A stretch of DNA of 11,953 bases. Origin: Candidatus Methanofastidiosia archaeon (GTDB lineage: Archaea > Methanobacteriota_B > Thermococci > Methanofastidiosales > NM3). Under the pieces are notes generated by a model. It was not told the origin of the DNA. It saw nothing but the letters and a program-made list of their open reading frames with translations, and did no database searches. Each line of letters begins with the position of its first letter. The stretch's first letter is position 1. The stretch lies in NCBI GenBank assembly GCA_020854925.1, contig JAHKLV010000228.1, positions 1 to 11,953 on the forward strand. Direction: 5' to 3'. This document shows positions 1 through 5,375 of the stretch, one piece after another. Both the position numbers and the translations under genes were made by a program.

Positions 1-215
1 ACGACCCCTACATCAAGGACCGTGCATCCATGGGCCATGAGAGCGGCCTGAAGGGCGGCCGCAAGGGCGGGGCTGGTACGCCGTGCATCCTGTCCGCAAA
101 CCACGGTCCCGCCGCCGACATAAAGCGCCAAGGCACGGCCCATGGTGTGCATGAAAGAGGGAGTGATAGCCGTGTGTGTGCTTCCCCTGATGCCGGCCGT
201 TCCAAACAGTGCCAT
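1..215 (-). CDS. Phosphohexomutase-family protein (phosphoglucosamine/phosphomanno/phosphopentomutase), N-terminal part
   Basis: Only the first 71 codons are visible; the gene runs off the left edge on the minus strand. The protein opens with MALFGTAGIRG, the N-terminal signature of alpha-D-phosphohexomutases. It continues with a GGGTVVCGQDARRTS stretch, matching the family's glycine-rich strand followed by (R/Q)DxRxSS, and then GCTVLDVGVV. Members interconvert sugar 1- and 6-phosphates (glucosamine, mannose, glucose) through a phosphoserine enzyme. Archaeal phosphopentomutases also belong here, so the substrate cannot be set from this fragment, and the catalytic serine lies outside the window. 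ATG at 215 is chosen because GTGAT (224-220) just upstream can pair with the 16S 3' end. An in-frame GTG at 224 would add three residues. The gene follows the uridine phosphorylase gene on the same strand after about 95 bases and has its own TATA-like box. Confidence 0.85.
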   Translation of the reverse strand, partial: MALFGTAGIRGSTHTAITPSFMHTMGRALALYVGGGTVVCGQDARRTSPALAAALQAALMAHGCTVLDVGV

Positions 216-288
216 ATATATCACGTTGCGGTGCCCTGGCCCGATACTCGGCTTCCAGCGGCCTGATGATGTGCCTAGCCGTTCTGAA

Positions 289-296
289 AATATAAA
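289..296 (-). promoter_or_regulatory. TATA-like box for the phosphohexomutase gene
   Basis: Read on the minus strand the site is TTTATATT in an AT-rich patch between the two minus-strand genes. A transcript starting about 26 bases downstream (near 266) would have a leader of roughly 50 bases before the ATG at 215, longer than the leaders inferred elsewhere in this window. The same T-rich stretch lies just past the uridine phosphorylase stop (311) and could also terminate that transcript. The assignment rests on composition and position only. Confidence 0.45.
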
Positions 297-310
297 CGTT
301 GGGACAACCC

Positions 311-1144
311 TTACCACTCGGTACAGGTGTGCGACGGGGGAAGGTAGCGCACGCCCATTCGCGCCTTTTTTGCATCCCACGTCGCAAGGAGCGATGCTGC
401 GGAGACGGCCGCCCTGATGGCTTCATTCTCCCCTTTCAGGGCAAAGGTATCGGTGTTCCGGTCGGCAAAAACGGCACAGACCGACCCCGTGCGAAGGCCG
501 TAGACCGATCCGAGGGTAAAGAGTGCTGCCGCCTCCATTTCAAAATTGAGGACCTGCATGCGTGCAAGGTCGGGAATCAGGCGCTCGGCGGCAGAAGGAA
601 GGTATCCGGCAAGGCCCGGCCTTCCCTGTCCAACGTAAAACGAGTCCGTCGAGGCGCAGATGCCCACGTGGAAGGGTGCCTGCAACGCACTGCAGGACTC
701 GATGAGGGCATTGACCGCCTCGTAGTGTGCATGTGCGGGATAACCGGCGACGACATACGGCAAGGAAGTACTCTCCATGCGGACGGCAGCCGTGTTGATA
801 ATCAGGTCCCCACAAGAGATGCCAGGACCTATGGCGCCGGTGCTTCCCACACGAAGAAACGTATGGCAGCCCAGCGCGGCAAGCTCCTCGACGGCTATCG
901 CCGCAGAGGGCGCCCCGATGCCGGTAGAGCATACGCCAATATCGACACCGCGCCACGTGCCGCGCGCGGAAACAAACTCCCGGTGAGAGGCGAGCATGAC
1001 GGGGTCGGAAAGCACAGAAGCTATCGCTTTTACACGACCGGGGTCTCCGGGAAGAAGCACGATACCAGGCATCTGGCCGGCTGAAAGGCCCACATGGTAG
1101 GCGGCGCCTCCAGGGGTAGGACGTGAAGCAGATGACAGTTTCAC
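311..1144 (-). CDS. udp: Uridine phosphorylase
   Basis: This cytosolic enzyme cleaves uridine with phosphate to uracil and ribose 1-phosphate. Numbered from the GTG at 1144 (277 residues), it has the nucleoside phosphorylase phosphate-site motif PGDPGRV (32-38), STGIGAPS (73-80), the TFLRVGSTGAI strand with its phosphate-binding arginine (98), GQGR (172-175) and NFEMEAA (200-206). The Gln-x-Arg pair at 173/175 corresponds to the uracil-recognising Gln166/Arg168 of the E. coli enzyme, which argues for uridine over purine specificity. The C-terminus extends about 20 residues beyond E. coli Udp. ATG at 1153 and TTG at 1162 are in-frame alternatives. GTG 1144 is preferred because the only TATA box is centred near 1168, so a transcript starting 25-26 bases downstream would begin at about 1142-1144 and lack the ATG. 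The gene is divergent from ribL and followed by a phosphohexomutase-family gene. Confidence 0.9.
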   Translation of the reverse strand: MKLSSASRPTPGGAAYHVGLSAGQMPGIVLLPGDPGRVKAIASVLSDPVMLASHREFVSARGTWRGVDIGVCSTGIGAPSAAIAVEELAALGCHTFLRVGSTGAIGPGISCGDLIINTAAVRMESTSLPYVVAGYPAHAHYEAVNALIESCSALQAPFHVGICASTDSFYVGQGRPGLAGYLPSAAERLIPDLARMQVLNFEMEAAALFTLGSVYGLRTGSVCAVFADRNTDTFALKGENEAIRAAVSAASLLATWDAKKARMGVRYLPPSHTCTEW

Positions 1145-1164
1145 GCATATCATAACAATCAAGT

Positions 1165-1172
1165 TTATATAA
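1165..1172. promoter_or_regulatory. Self-complementary TATA box shared by divergent udp and ribL
   Basis: The box TTATATAA is a perfect palindrome, so it reads the same on both strands. It is the only AT-rich element in the short udp-ribL interval. Its centre is about 25 bases from the udp GTG on the minus strand (leaderless reading) and about 37 bases from the ribL ATG on the plus strand (leader of about 11 bases). With no second TATA candidate, both genes probably use this box. Confidence 0.6.
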
Positions 1173-1205
1173 TACTTTCCAATTCTCTAGCAATGTCGTG
1201 GTTTC

Positions 1206-1631
1206 ATGAAGGTTCTTGTTGCCGGAACGTTTGACATTATCCACCCGGGGCATATCTATCTGCTCACCGAAGCTGAGCGCCTGGGGGATGTCACCGTGGT
1301 CATTGCCAGGGATGAAAACGTGAAACGCATCAAGGGACACGCCACCGTCTTTACCGAGGACGAGCGCAAGCTCATCGTGGGGAGCCTCAGGATGGTAAAA
1401 GATGTCGTTCTCGGGGACCCCGAGGACTTTTTTGCCAGTGTGCAGCTCATCCGGCCTGACATCATCCTGCTCGGCCCAGACCAGGGGGACGAATGGTTGC
1501 GCGAACGCCTTGCACGTGAACACAGCGACATCAGGATAGAGCGCCTGCCAAAGCGGGTGGAGAAGTACTCCTCCACAAAGGCCAAGGCACTCTTCAAGCG
1601 AATAACAGAAACAAAGGAGTGTAGAGAATGA
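1206..1631 (+). CDS. ribL: FAD synthase (archaeal RibL type, FMN adenylyltransferase)
   Basis: A 141-residue nucleotidyltransferase of the cytidylyltransferase-like family. The start MKVLVAGTFDIIHPGH carries the nucleotide-binding HxGH motif at residues 13-16. KRIKGH (40-45), FTEDER (49-54), LLGPDQ (88-93) and KYSSTK (120-125) sit where archaeal RibL and glycerol-3-phosphate cytidylyltransferases have their nucleotide loops. By family it joins AMP to FMN to make FAD, the last step of flavin cofactor synthesis in archaea, which lack the bifunctional bacterial RibF. The length fits RibL (about 150 residues). The gene is first in a two-gene unit; its TGA overlaps the ATG of the aminotransferase gene. 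A CTP-using lipid-precursor enzyme is the main alternative, but RibL is the usual assignment for this short stand-alone archaeal form. Confidence 0.85.
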   Translation: MKVLVAGTFDIIHPGHIYLLTEAERLGDVTVVIARDENVKRIKGHATVFTEDERKLIVGSLRMVKDVVLGDPEDFFASVQLIRPDIILLGPDQGDEWLRERLAREHSDIRIERLPKRVEKYSSTKAKALFKRITETKECRE

Positions 1632-2821
1632 GAGCATCGTACCGCTCCGCGGGCGTAGAGTATGCCATAAGGGACGTCGTTGTGCCCGCAACGGAGCTCA
1701 TAAAACGGGGTGCGACCATCACCAACTTCAACATTGGTGACCCCAACAAATACGACTTTGAGACGCCACAGCACATGATAGAGGCACTCTGCGCGGCGGC
1801 GCGCCAGCACGAGATGGGCTATGCGGCGTCTGAGGGCATCCCCGAGCTTCGCGAGGCGATTCTTGCGTTTGAACACTCAGCCAAGGGTCTTGACACCACG
1901 GTAGACAACATCGTCGTATCAGATGGTGTGTCAGAAGGCATCCAAATGCTCATGGGCGCCACGGTCAATAAGGGCGACGAAGTGCTTGTTCCGGGCCCCG
2001 CCTATTCGCCATACACCTCACAAACCAAGTATTTTGACGGGACACCCGTGGTCTTCAACTCTATCGAGGAAGACAACTGGGCGTGCGACATCGACGACAT
2101 CAGGGCAAAGATAACGGACAAGACAAAAGCGCTCGTCCTTATCACACCCAACAATCCCACCGGTGCCGTCATGCCGAAACGGGACGTCAAGGACATCGTC
2201 GACTTGTGTGGGGAACATGACCTTTACATCATCTCCGACGAGATTTACGACCGCATCATCTTCGAGGGGGAGCATCATTCCCCTGCAACGTACAGCAAGG
2301 ATGTGCCTGTCGTCCTTATCAATGGATTCTCCAAGCTGTATCTCGTCCCCGGTTGGCGCGTCGGGTACATGGCGTTCCAGGACCCCGAGGGCAGGATGAC
2401 GGATATTATCGAAGGGGTAAAAAAGTACGCACGGCTGCGTATCTGTTCAAACACCCCCTGCCAGCTTGCCTGCATCGAGGCGCTCAAAGGACCGCAGGAC
2501 CACATCCCCGCCATGGTGGAGAAGCTTCGGCAAAGACGAGACTTCATGTACCAGCGATTCAATGAGATTGAGGGCATCGAGTGCAGCCTGCCACAGGGTG
2601 CGTTTTACATGTTCCCCAAGCTCACGCATCCCGCGTGGAAGAGCGACAAGCAGTTCGTGCTCGACGTGCTCCATGACTGCCATATCCTCTTTGTCCATGG
2701 ATCGGGGTTTTCCCCTGACCAGGGCTCCGGCCATTTCCGGGCCGTGTTCCTCCCCCCAAACGAGGTAACGGAAGAGGCGCTTGAGCGGCTTGAGCGCTAC
2801 ATGGACGCTAAGCGGCAGTAG
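1628..2821 (+). CDS. PLP-dependent class I aminotransferase, AlaA-like (alanine/glutamate-pyruvate type)
   Basis: A 397-residue fold-type I aminotransferase of usual length. Visible landmarks are NFNIGDP near residue 34, a PNNPTG loop (174-179) whose asparagine binds PLP, SDEIYD (203-208) with the PLP-ring aspartate and tyrosine, and GFSK with the Schiff-base lysine at 236 followed by PGWRVGY. GHFR ends with Arg371, the usual substrate-carboxylate arginine. Recalled similarity runs through the whole length of E. coli AlaA, including ADEIYD-like, LCAN-like and PRGALYMFPK-like segments, so transfer of amino groups between glutamate and pyruvate is most likely. Aspartate or another substrate cannot be excluded. 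The ATG at 1628 overlaps the ribL stop (ATGA), and GGAG (1616-1619) lies 8 bases upstream inside ribL, indicating translational coupling. A terminator follows directly. Confidence 0.88.
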   Translation: MRASYRSAGVEYAIRDVVVPATELIKRGATITNFNIGDPNKYDFETPQHMIEALCAAARQHEMGYAASEGIPELREAILAFEHSAKGLDTTVDNIVVSDGVSEGIQMLMGATVNKGDEVLVPGPAYSPYTSQTKYFDGTPVVFNSIEEDNWACDIDDIRAKITDKTKALVLITPNNPTGAVMPKRDVKDIVDLCGEHDLYIISDEIYDRIIFEGEHHSPATYSKDVPVVLINGFSKLYLVPGWRVGYMAFQDPEGRMTDIIEGVKKYARLRICSNTPCQLACIEALKGPQDHIPAMVEKLRQRRDFMYQRFNEIEGIECSLPQGAFYMFPKLTHPAWKSDKQFVLDVLHDCHILFVHGSGFSPDQGSGHFRAVFLPPNEVTEEALERLERYMDAKRQ

Positions 2822-2830
2822 TGGTAATGC

Positions 2831-2855
2831 GGGGACAGGATTGTCCCCTTTTTTT
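2831..2855 (+). terminator. Hairpin with T-run after the ribL-aminotransferase unit
   Basis: GGGGACA (2831-2837) pairs perfectly with TGTCCCC (2842-2848) around a 4-base loop, and seven T follow (2849-2855). It begins 9 bases after the aminotransferase TAG. Archaeal termination mainly needs the T-run; the hairpin makes it look like a bacterial intrinsic terminator. It has no T-run on the minus strand, so it should not serve the converging permease gene. Confidence 0.8.
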
Positions 2856-2897
2856 ATACGTCCGACATATCAACCCTCGGTACTGGTGGAACCATCT

Positions 2898-3761
2898 TCA
2901 GCATTCTTTCAGGGAAAGAGACACCCCACAAAGCAGAATGATGGCACCGCCAACGGCCTGTACAATCGAGAAGGTCTCACCGAGGAAAAGGATGCCAATG
3001 ACCGCCACAAGGACCGGCGTCATCATGGACATCATGCTCAGGTAGCAGACGGAGGTAAGGCGGAGCGCACGGTACATAACGCTCTGCATACCCGCAAGAA
3101 ACAATCCCGTGGCCATCACAAGGTCTGGTCTTATCACGGAAAAGGCCGGTACGCCCGCACAAACGAGCACGATGCCAAGAAGCACTGCCCCGCAGCAGGT
3201 CCTGAAAAATGCAATCACCTGTGGGTGGACGCCAGTGACCACCGATTTTGCCAGGATGTTTGACACGGCGTAAAAGAAGGCGCCGAGGATAATGAGCCCG
3301 TCATAGGGGGAGGGGACGATACCTTTCCCCCGTGTGGTGACAAGATAGAGGCCGGTGATGAGGCCGATGATGAGAACGCCTTTTCGGTGCGTCATCCCTT
3401 CGCCAAGAAACCAATAGGCTAGAATCGCCGTAAAAACAAGGGCAGACTTGATGAGAAAGCCGTAATTGACCGATGAAGAGTTCTCAAGCCCGACATACCC
3501 GGCAATGTTTGCACAGACAGACCCGACGACAGCAATGGAAACGAGCGGCACAAGGTCTTTTTGGCGAACAGCACGCAACTCAGCTCTTGAAAAGATAAGC
3601 GTTGAACACGCGATGAAGACGGCCGCCACGGACAGCATCTGGAAAAGGAAGGCAAGGGGATGTGCGCCGGCGTTGAGCGCAAGCTTGGACACCGTTATCT
3701 GGAGCGCCCAGAGTATCGACATGACACAAACAAGACAGAGCGCCGTGCGCCGGGAATCCAT
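2898..3761 (-). CDS. EamA/DMT-family integral membrane permease
   Basis: A 287-residue, strongly hydrophobic protein with about ten predicted membrane segments in two repeated halves, as in the drug/metabolite transporter superfamily. Each half ends with the EamA-type feature of a helix, then LGE, then another helix: WFLGEGMTHRKGVLIIG (117-133) and LFLGETFSIVQAVGG (258-272). The small loops are basic (RRT, RAVRQK), in keeping with cytoplasmic sides. Family members export or exchange amino acids, nucleotide-type metabolites or drugs, and the substrate cannot be read from sequence. The ATG at 3761 lies 26 bases from the centre of the TATA box TTTTTATA, so the mRNA should be leaderless. An inverted repeat spans the start codon. 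The gene converges on the aminotransferase gene and appears to be a single-gene unit. Confidence 0.88.
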   Translation of the reverse strand: MDSRRTALCLVCVMSILWALQITVSKLALNAGAHPLAFLFQMLSVAAVFIACSTLIFSRAELRAVRQKDLVPLVSIAVVGSVCANIAGYVGLENSSSVNYGFLIKSALVFTAILAYWFLGEGMTHRKGVLIIGLITGLYLVTTRGKGIVPSPYDGLIILGAFFYAVSNILAKSVVTGVHPQVIAFFRTCCGAVLLGIVLVCAGVPAFSVIRPDLVMATGLFLAGMQSVMYRALRLTSVCYLSMMSMMTPVLVAVIGILFLGETFSIVQAVGGAIILLCGVSLSLKEC

Positions 3762-3781
3762 GGGACCCCCTGGATTCCAGG
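3753..3781. promoter_or_regulatory. Candidate operator: overlapping inverted repeats over the permease transcription start
   Basis: GGAATCCA (3753-3760) and TGGATTCC (3771-3778) are perfect 8-base inverted arms separated by 10 bases. The right arm is also the core of a shorter perfect palindrome, CCTGGA-T-TCCAGG (3769-3781). The site lies between the TATA box and the leaderless start codon, covering position +1. In archaea a protein bound here would block RNA polymerase recruitment. No regulator gene is visible nearby. The left arm is partly constrained by the first codons (Met-Asp-Ser). Confidence 0.5.
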
Positions 3782-3783
3782 AC

Positions 3784-3791
3784 TATAAAAA
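3784..3791 (-). promoter_or_regulatory. TATA box of the permease gene
   Basis: Read on the minus strand the box is TTTTTATA. Its centre is 26-27 bases upstream of the ATG at 3761, the spacing expected if transcription starts at the A of the start codon. Confidence 0.65.
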
Positions 3792-3812
3792 CCATGGCAT
3801 TGATACGCCATG
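3787..3812 (-). terminator. Possible hairpin/T-run terminator of the 90-residue gene, overlapping the permease TATA box
   Basis: On the minus strand CATGGC and GCCATG (3812-3807 and 3798-3793) form a 6-base stem with an 8-base loop, followed by G and five T (3791-3787). A pyrimidine-rich stretch (about 3828-3813) precedes it. It lies about 40 bases past the stop of the 90-residue gene. The T-run is also part of the permease TATA box, so the inverted repeat might instead be a regulator site just upstream of that promoter. Confidence 0.35.
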
Positions 3813-3849
3813 AGAAGAAAAGGAAGAGTCTGTGTGTGCCGTAACGGCA

Positions 3850-4122
3850 TCACACATGCGCTTCGGCCATGTCGGGGCATGCGGCGCCGTCCGCGTAGGA
3901 AACGCCCATGAGCTCATAGAGGGACCGCTCGCATTCCATGACAGCCTCGGCCATCCCAGAAAAGGTGACGTACGTCGCATCGCCGCAAGCCGTTTCCTCC
4001 ATAGTAACTCCCACTGGCACGCGAAGCACTGCAATGGCATCGCGTTCATCTGCCTCGACAAGGATAGAGACCGCATATGAATCCGTGGCATGCTCAATGC
4101 CTTTCTTTACAATGTTGTTCAT
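3850..4122 (-). CDS. Unrecognised 90-residue protein
   Basis: I do not recognise this family. The predicted product is soluble and mildly acidic, with no signal peptide or membrane segment. It alternates likely strands (AVSILVE near 17-23, AIAVLRVPVGV near 29-39, ATYVTF near 49-54) with a helix (MAEAVMECERSLYELMG, about 57-73), suggesting a small alpha/beta domain. It has three cysteines (46, 64, 82), not spaced as a metal knuckle. That it is real is supported by its promoter set: TATA-like TTTATATT (4169-4162), then about 26 bases to a predicted start near 4139, then a 17-base leader holding GGAG (4134-4131) 8 bases before the ATG. Longer in-frame starts up to 4206 would overlap nadM and precede this transcript start, so ATG 4122 is preferred. 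It lies between nadM and the permease gene on the same strand. Confidence 0.65.
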   Translation of the reverse strand: MNNIVKKGIEHATDSYAVSILVEADERDAIAVLRVPVGVTMEETACGDATYVTFSGMAEAVMECERSLYELMGVSYADGAACPDMAEAHV

Positions 4123-4161
4123 CAACACCACTCCAACTTGATAGGTACTATTATCTAAAAG

Positions 4162-4169
4162 AATATAAA
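4162..4169 (-). promoter_or_regulatory. TATA box of the 90-residue gene
   Basis: On the minus strand it reads TTTATATT, in the AT-rich interval between nadM and the 90-residue gene. The predicted start near 4139 gives a 17-base leader with a GGAG Shine-Dalgarno at 4134-4131. This implies a separate promoter, not simple read-through from nadM, although the two genes are on the same strand. Confidence 0.55.
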
Positions 4170-4186
4170 GGTTTCTATACGGTGTG

Positions 4187-4705
4187 CTAGCTCTTGTCGC
4201 TACCATGAATACGCATCAGTCGTGCTACCCCCCCGATGGCAAGGATAGCCTGCTTCACGGCCGGGGGCACGAGATGATCCCATGACCCGTGAGCGACGAT
4301 GGCGGCACGCACGTTTGTCGAAGAATAGTCTCCCCGGGAGAAAAGCGGTGTTTTGTGGACATGTACACCCGCCTCCTCAAACAGAAGGTTGGCAAGCGGC
4401 TCGTTGGTGTAGACCTCGGAAAATGTCGGCACAAGGCTCTTTACATGGGTGACCCAGATGGCGTTTCGCTTCACGTCCTCAACAGGCACGATATAGATCT
4501 TTGACAGGTCGAATCCCTCATCGACCATGGCTGCACGTATCATCTCAAATCGTTCACCCGCCGTGAAGGGATTCATGGCAGAATGGGAGGCCTGGGCGCT
4601 TCCGATGACAAGGATAAGCTCGTCGGCTCGCGACAGGATGTGGCGCACCACTTCGAGGTGACCGTTGTGGAACGGCTGGAACCTGCCCACGTATAAAGCC
4701 CGCAT
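4187..4705 (-). CDS. nadM: Nicotinamide-nucleotide adenylyltransferase (archaeal NadM type)
   Basis: A 172-residue enzyme that joins NMN and ATP to give NAD, the final cytosolic step of NAD synthesis. It begins MRALYVGRFQPFHNGH, with the nucleotidyltransferase GRFQPFHxGH motif at 7-16. IGSAQASH (34-41), NPFTAGER (45-52), NAIWV (81-85) and YSSTNVR (127-133) follow; the last is the archaeal form of the ISSTxxR phosphate-binding loop. The length equals that of the Methanocaldococcus enzyme (about 168). The ATG at 4705 is 26 bases from the centre of an AT-rich box, suggesting a leaderless mRNA. It is transcribed divergently from trmY. With ribL, it gives the window two adenylyltransferases of the same superfamily that finish dinucleotide cofactors. 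Confidence 0.93.
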   Translation of the reverse strand: MRALYVGRFQPFHNGHLEVVRHILSRADELILVIGSAQASHSAMNPFTAGERFEMIRAAMVDEGFDLSKIYIVPVEDVKRNAIWVTHVKSLVPTFSEVYTNEPLANLLFEEAGVHVHKTPLFSRGDYSSTNVRAAIVAHGSWDHLVPPAVKQAILAIGGVARLMRIHGSDKS

Positions 4706-4727
4706 ACCGATTCATCTGCATGCGTGC

Positions 4728-4735
4728 TTAAAAAA
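4728..4735 (-). promoter_or_regulatory. TATA-like box of nadM
   Basis: Read on the minus strand the box is TTTTTTAA, centred 26-27 bases from the nadM ATG. This matches the spacing seen at the permease gene and implies a leaderless transcript. Confidence 0.5.
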
Positions 4736-4757
4736 GCATGTATGGAAGAGAGAAATC

Positions 4758-4765
4758 CTCTTAAG
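4758..4765 (+). promoter_or_regulatory. Weak TATA-like element of trmY
   Basis: CTCTTAAG is a poor match to an archaeal TATA box, but its centre is 26-27 bases upstream of the trmY ATG, the leaderless spacing seen at neighbouring genes. No Shine-Dalgarno precedes the ATG. Confidence 0.35.
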
Positions 4766-4787
4766 GATTGCATCGAAATGCGGCATC

Positions 4788-5375
4788 ATGATAACATTTG
4801 TCGTCAAGGGTGGCAAGGCACGGACCGCACCGGACTTTCTTCTCAAGGACCTCCCGGGTTCGGGCGGGCGCATGGACCTGCTCTGCCGGTGCCTCACCTC
4901 CTCGCTCCTTCTCTCGCACGGCATCCGTACCGATGTCGAGGTGGTGCTCTGCCTTGCTGGGCCGCCGTCACCTCCGCGCACCATCACGGTGCGGGGCGAT
5001 GCGGTACGCCACCTTTCCCCCGATGAGCGCAGCACCGCCATCCTTCTTCAAAAGGCGCTCGCCGCATACCGTGCGGGCGAGACCGTCGAATCGACGCCGG
5101 GCATCACCATATCCGATATCCCCTTTGCTGAGGTGGTGGCTCGCAACGCTAAACGGCTCGTGGTGCTCGATGAGGGTGGTGCAGACATTCGCGATGTGGA
5201 ACACGTGCCCGCCGATGCGTGCTTCGTGCTCGGGGACCATCTTGGGTTTACCGACGAGGAGCAGGCACTGCTTGCCGATGCGCCACTTACGGTGACCGTC
5301 TCACCCAAGGTGCTCCATGCCTCGCAGTGCATCGCCCTCGTCCTCAACGAATGCGACCGGCGCGGCATCATTTAA
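4788..5375 (+). CDS. trmY: tRNA (pseudouridine-54 N1)-methyltransferase TrmY
   Basis: A 195-residue SPOUT-class methyltransferase that converts pseudouridine 54 in the T-loop of archaeal tRNAs to N1-methylpseudouridine using S-adenosylmethionine. The family is recognised from LKDLPGSGGRMDLLCRC (19-35), LSPDERSTAI (76-85), STPGI (102-106), the cofactor-knot strand FVLGDHLG (146-153) and VSPKVLHASQC (171-181), which ends in the cysteine conserved in TrmY. The length matches the Methanocaldococcus protein (about 205). The ATG at 4788 is chosen because homology begins with ITFVVKGG. The reading frame is open further upstream, but those residues do not look like protein and would cross into the nadM promoter. 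The final codon pair and stop share TTTAAA with the stop of the converging RPA-like gene. Confidence 0.92.
   Translation: MITFVVKGGKARTAPDFLLKDLPGSGGRMDLLCRCLTSSLLLSHGIRTDVEVVLCLAGPPSPPRTITVRGDAVRHLSPDERSTAILLQKALAAYRAGETVESTPGITISDIPFAEVVARNAKRLVVLDEGGADIRDVEHVPADACFVLGDHLGFTDEEQALLADAPLTVTVSPKVLHASQCIALVLNECDRRGII

Noticed and set aside
299..1084. A 261-codon open frame on the plus strand
   Set aside because: It lies antisense to the well-conserved uridine phosphorylase; its basic, low-complexity translation has no recognisable domain. It is a shadow of high-G+C codon usage.
1206..1631. Glycerol-3-phosphate cytidylyltransferase instead of RibL
   Set aside because: The superfamily is shared, but a short stand-alone archaeal protein with this motif set is normally FAD synthase, and no teichoic-acid or lipid-head gene is nearby.
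540..1691. A 383-codon open frame on the minus strand spanning udp, ribL and the aminotransferase start
   Set aside because: It crosses a clear divergent promoter and three real genes and shows no protein family signature.
4123..4206. N-terminal extension of the 90-residue protein
   Set aside because: It would lie upstream of the predicted transcript start and overlap the nadM stop; the ATG at 4122 has the Shine-Dalgarno.
4665..4787. N-terminal extension of TrmY
   Set aside because: It would overlap nadM and the trmY promoter, and TrmY homology begins at the ATG at 4788.
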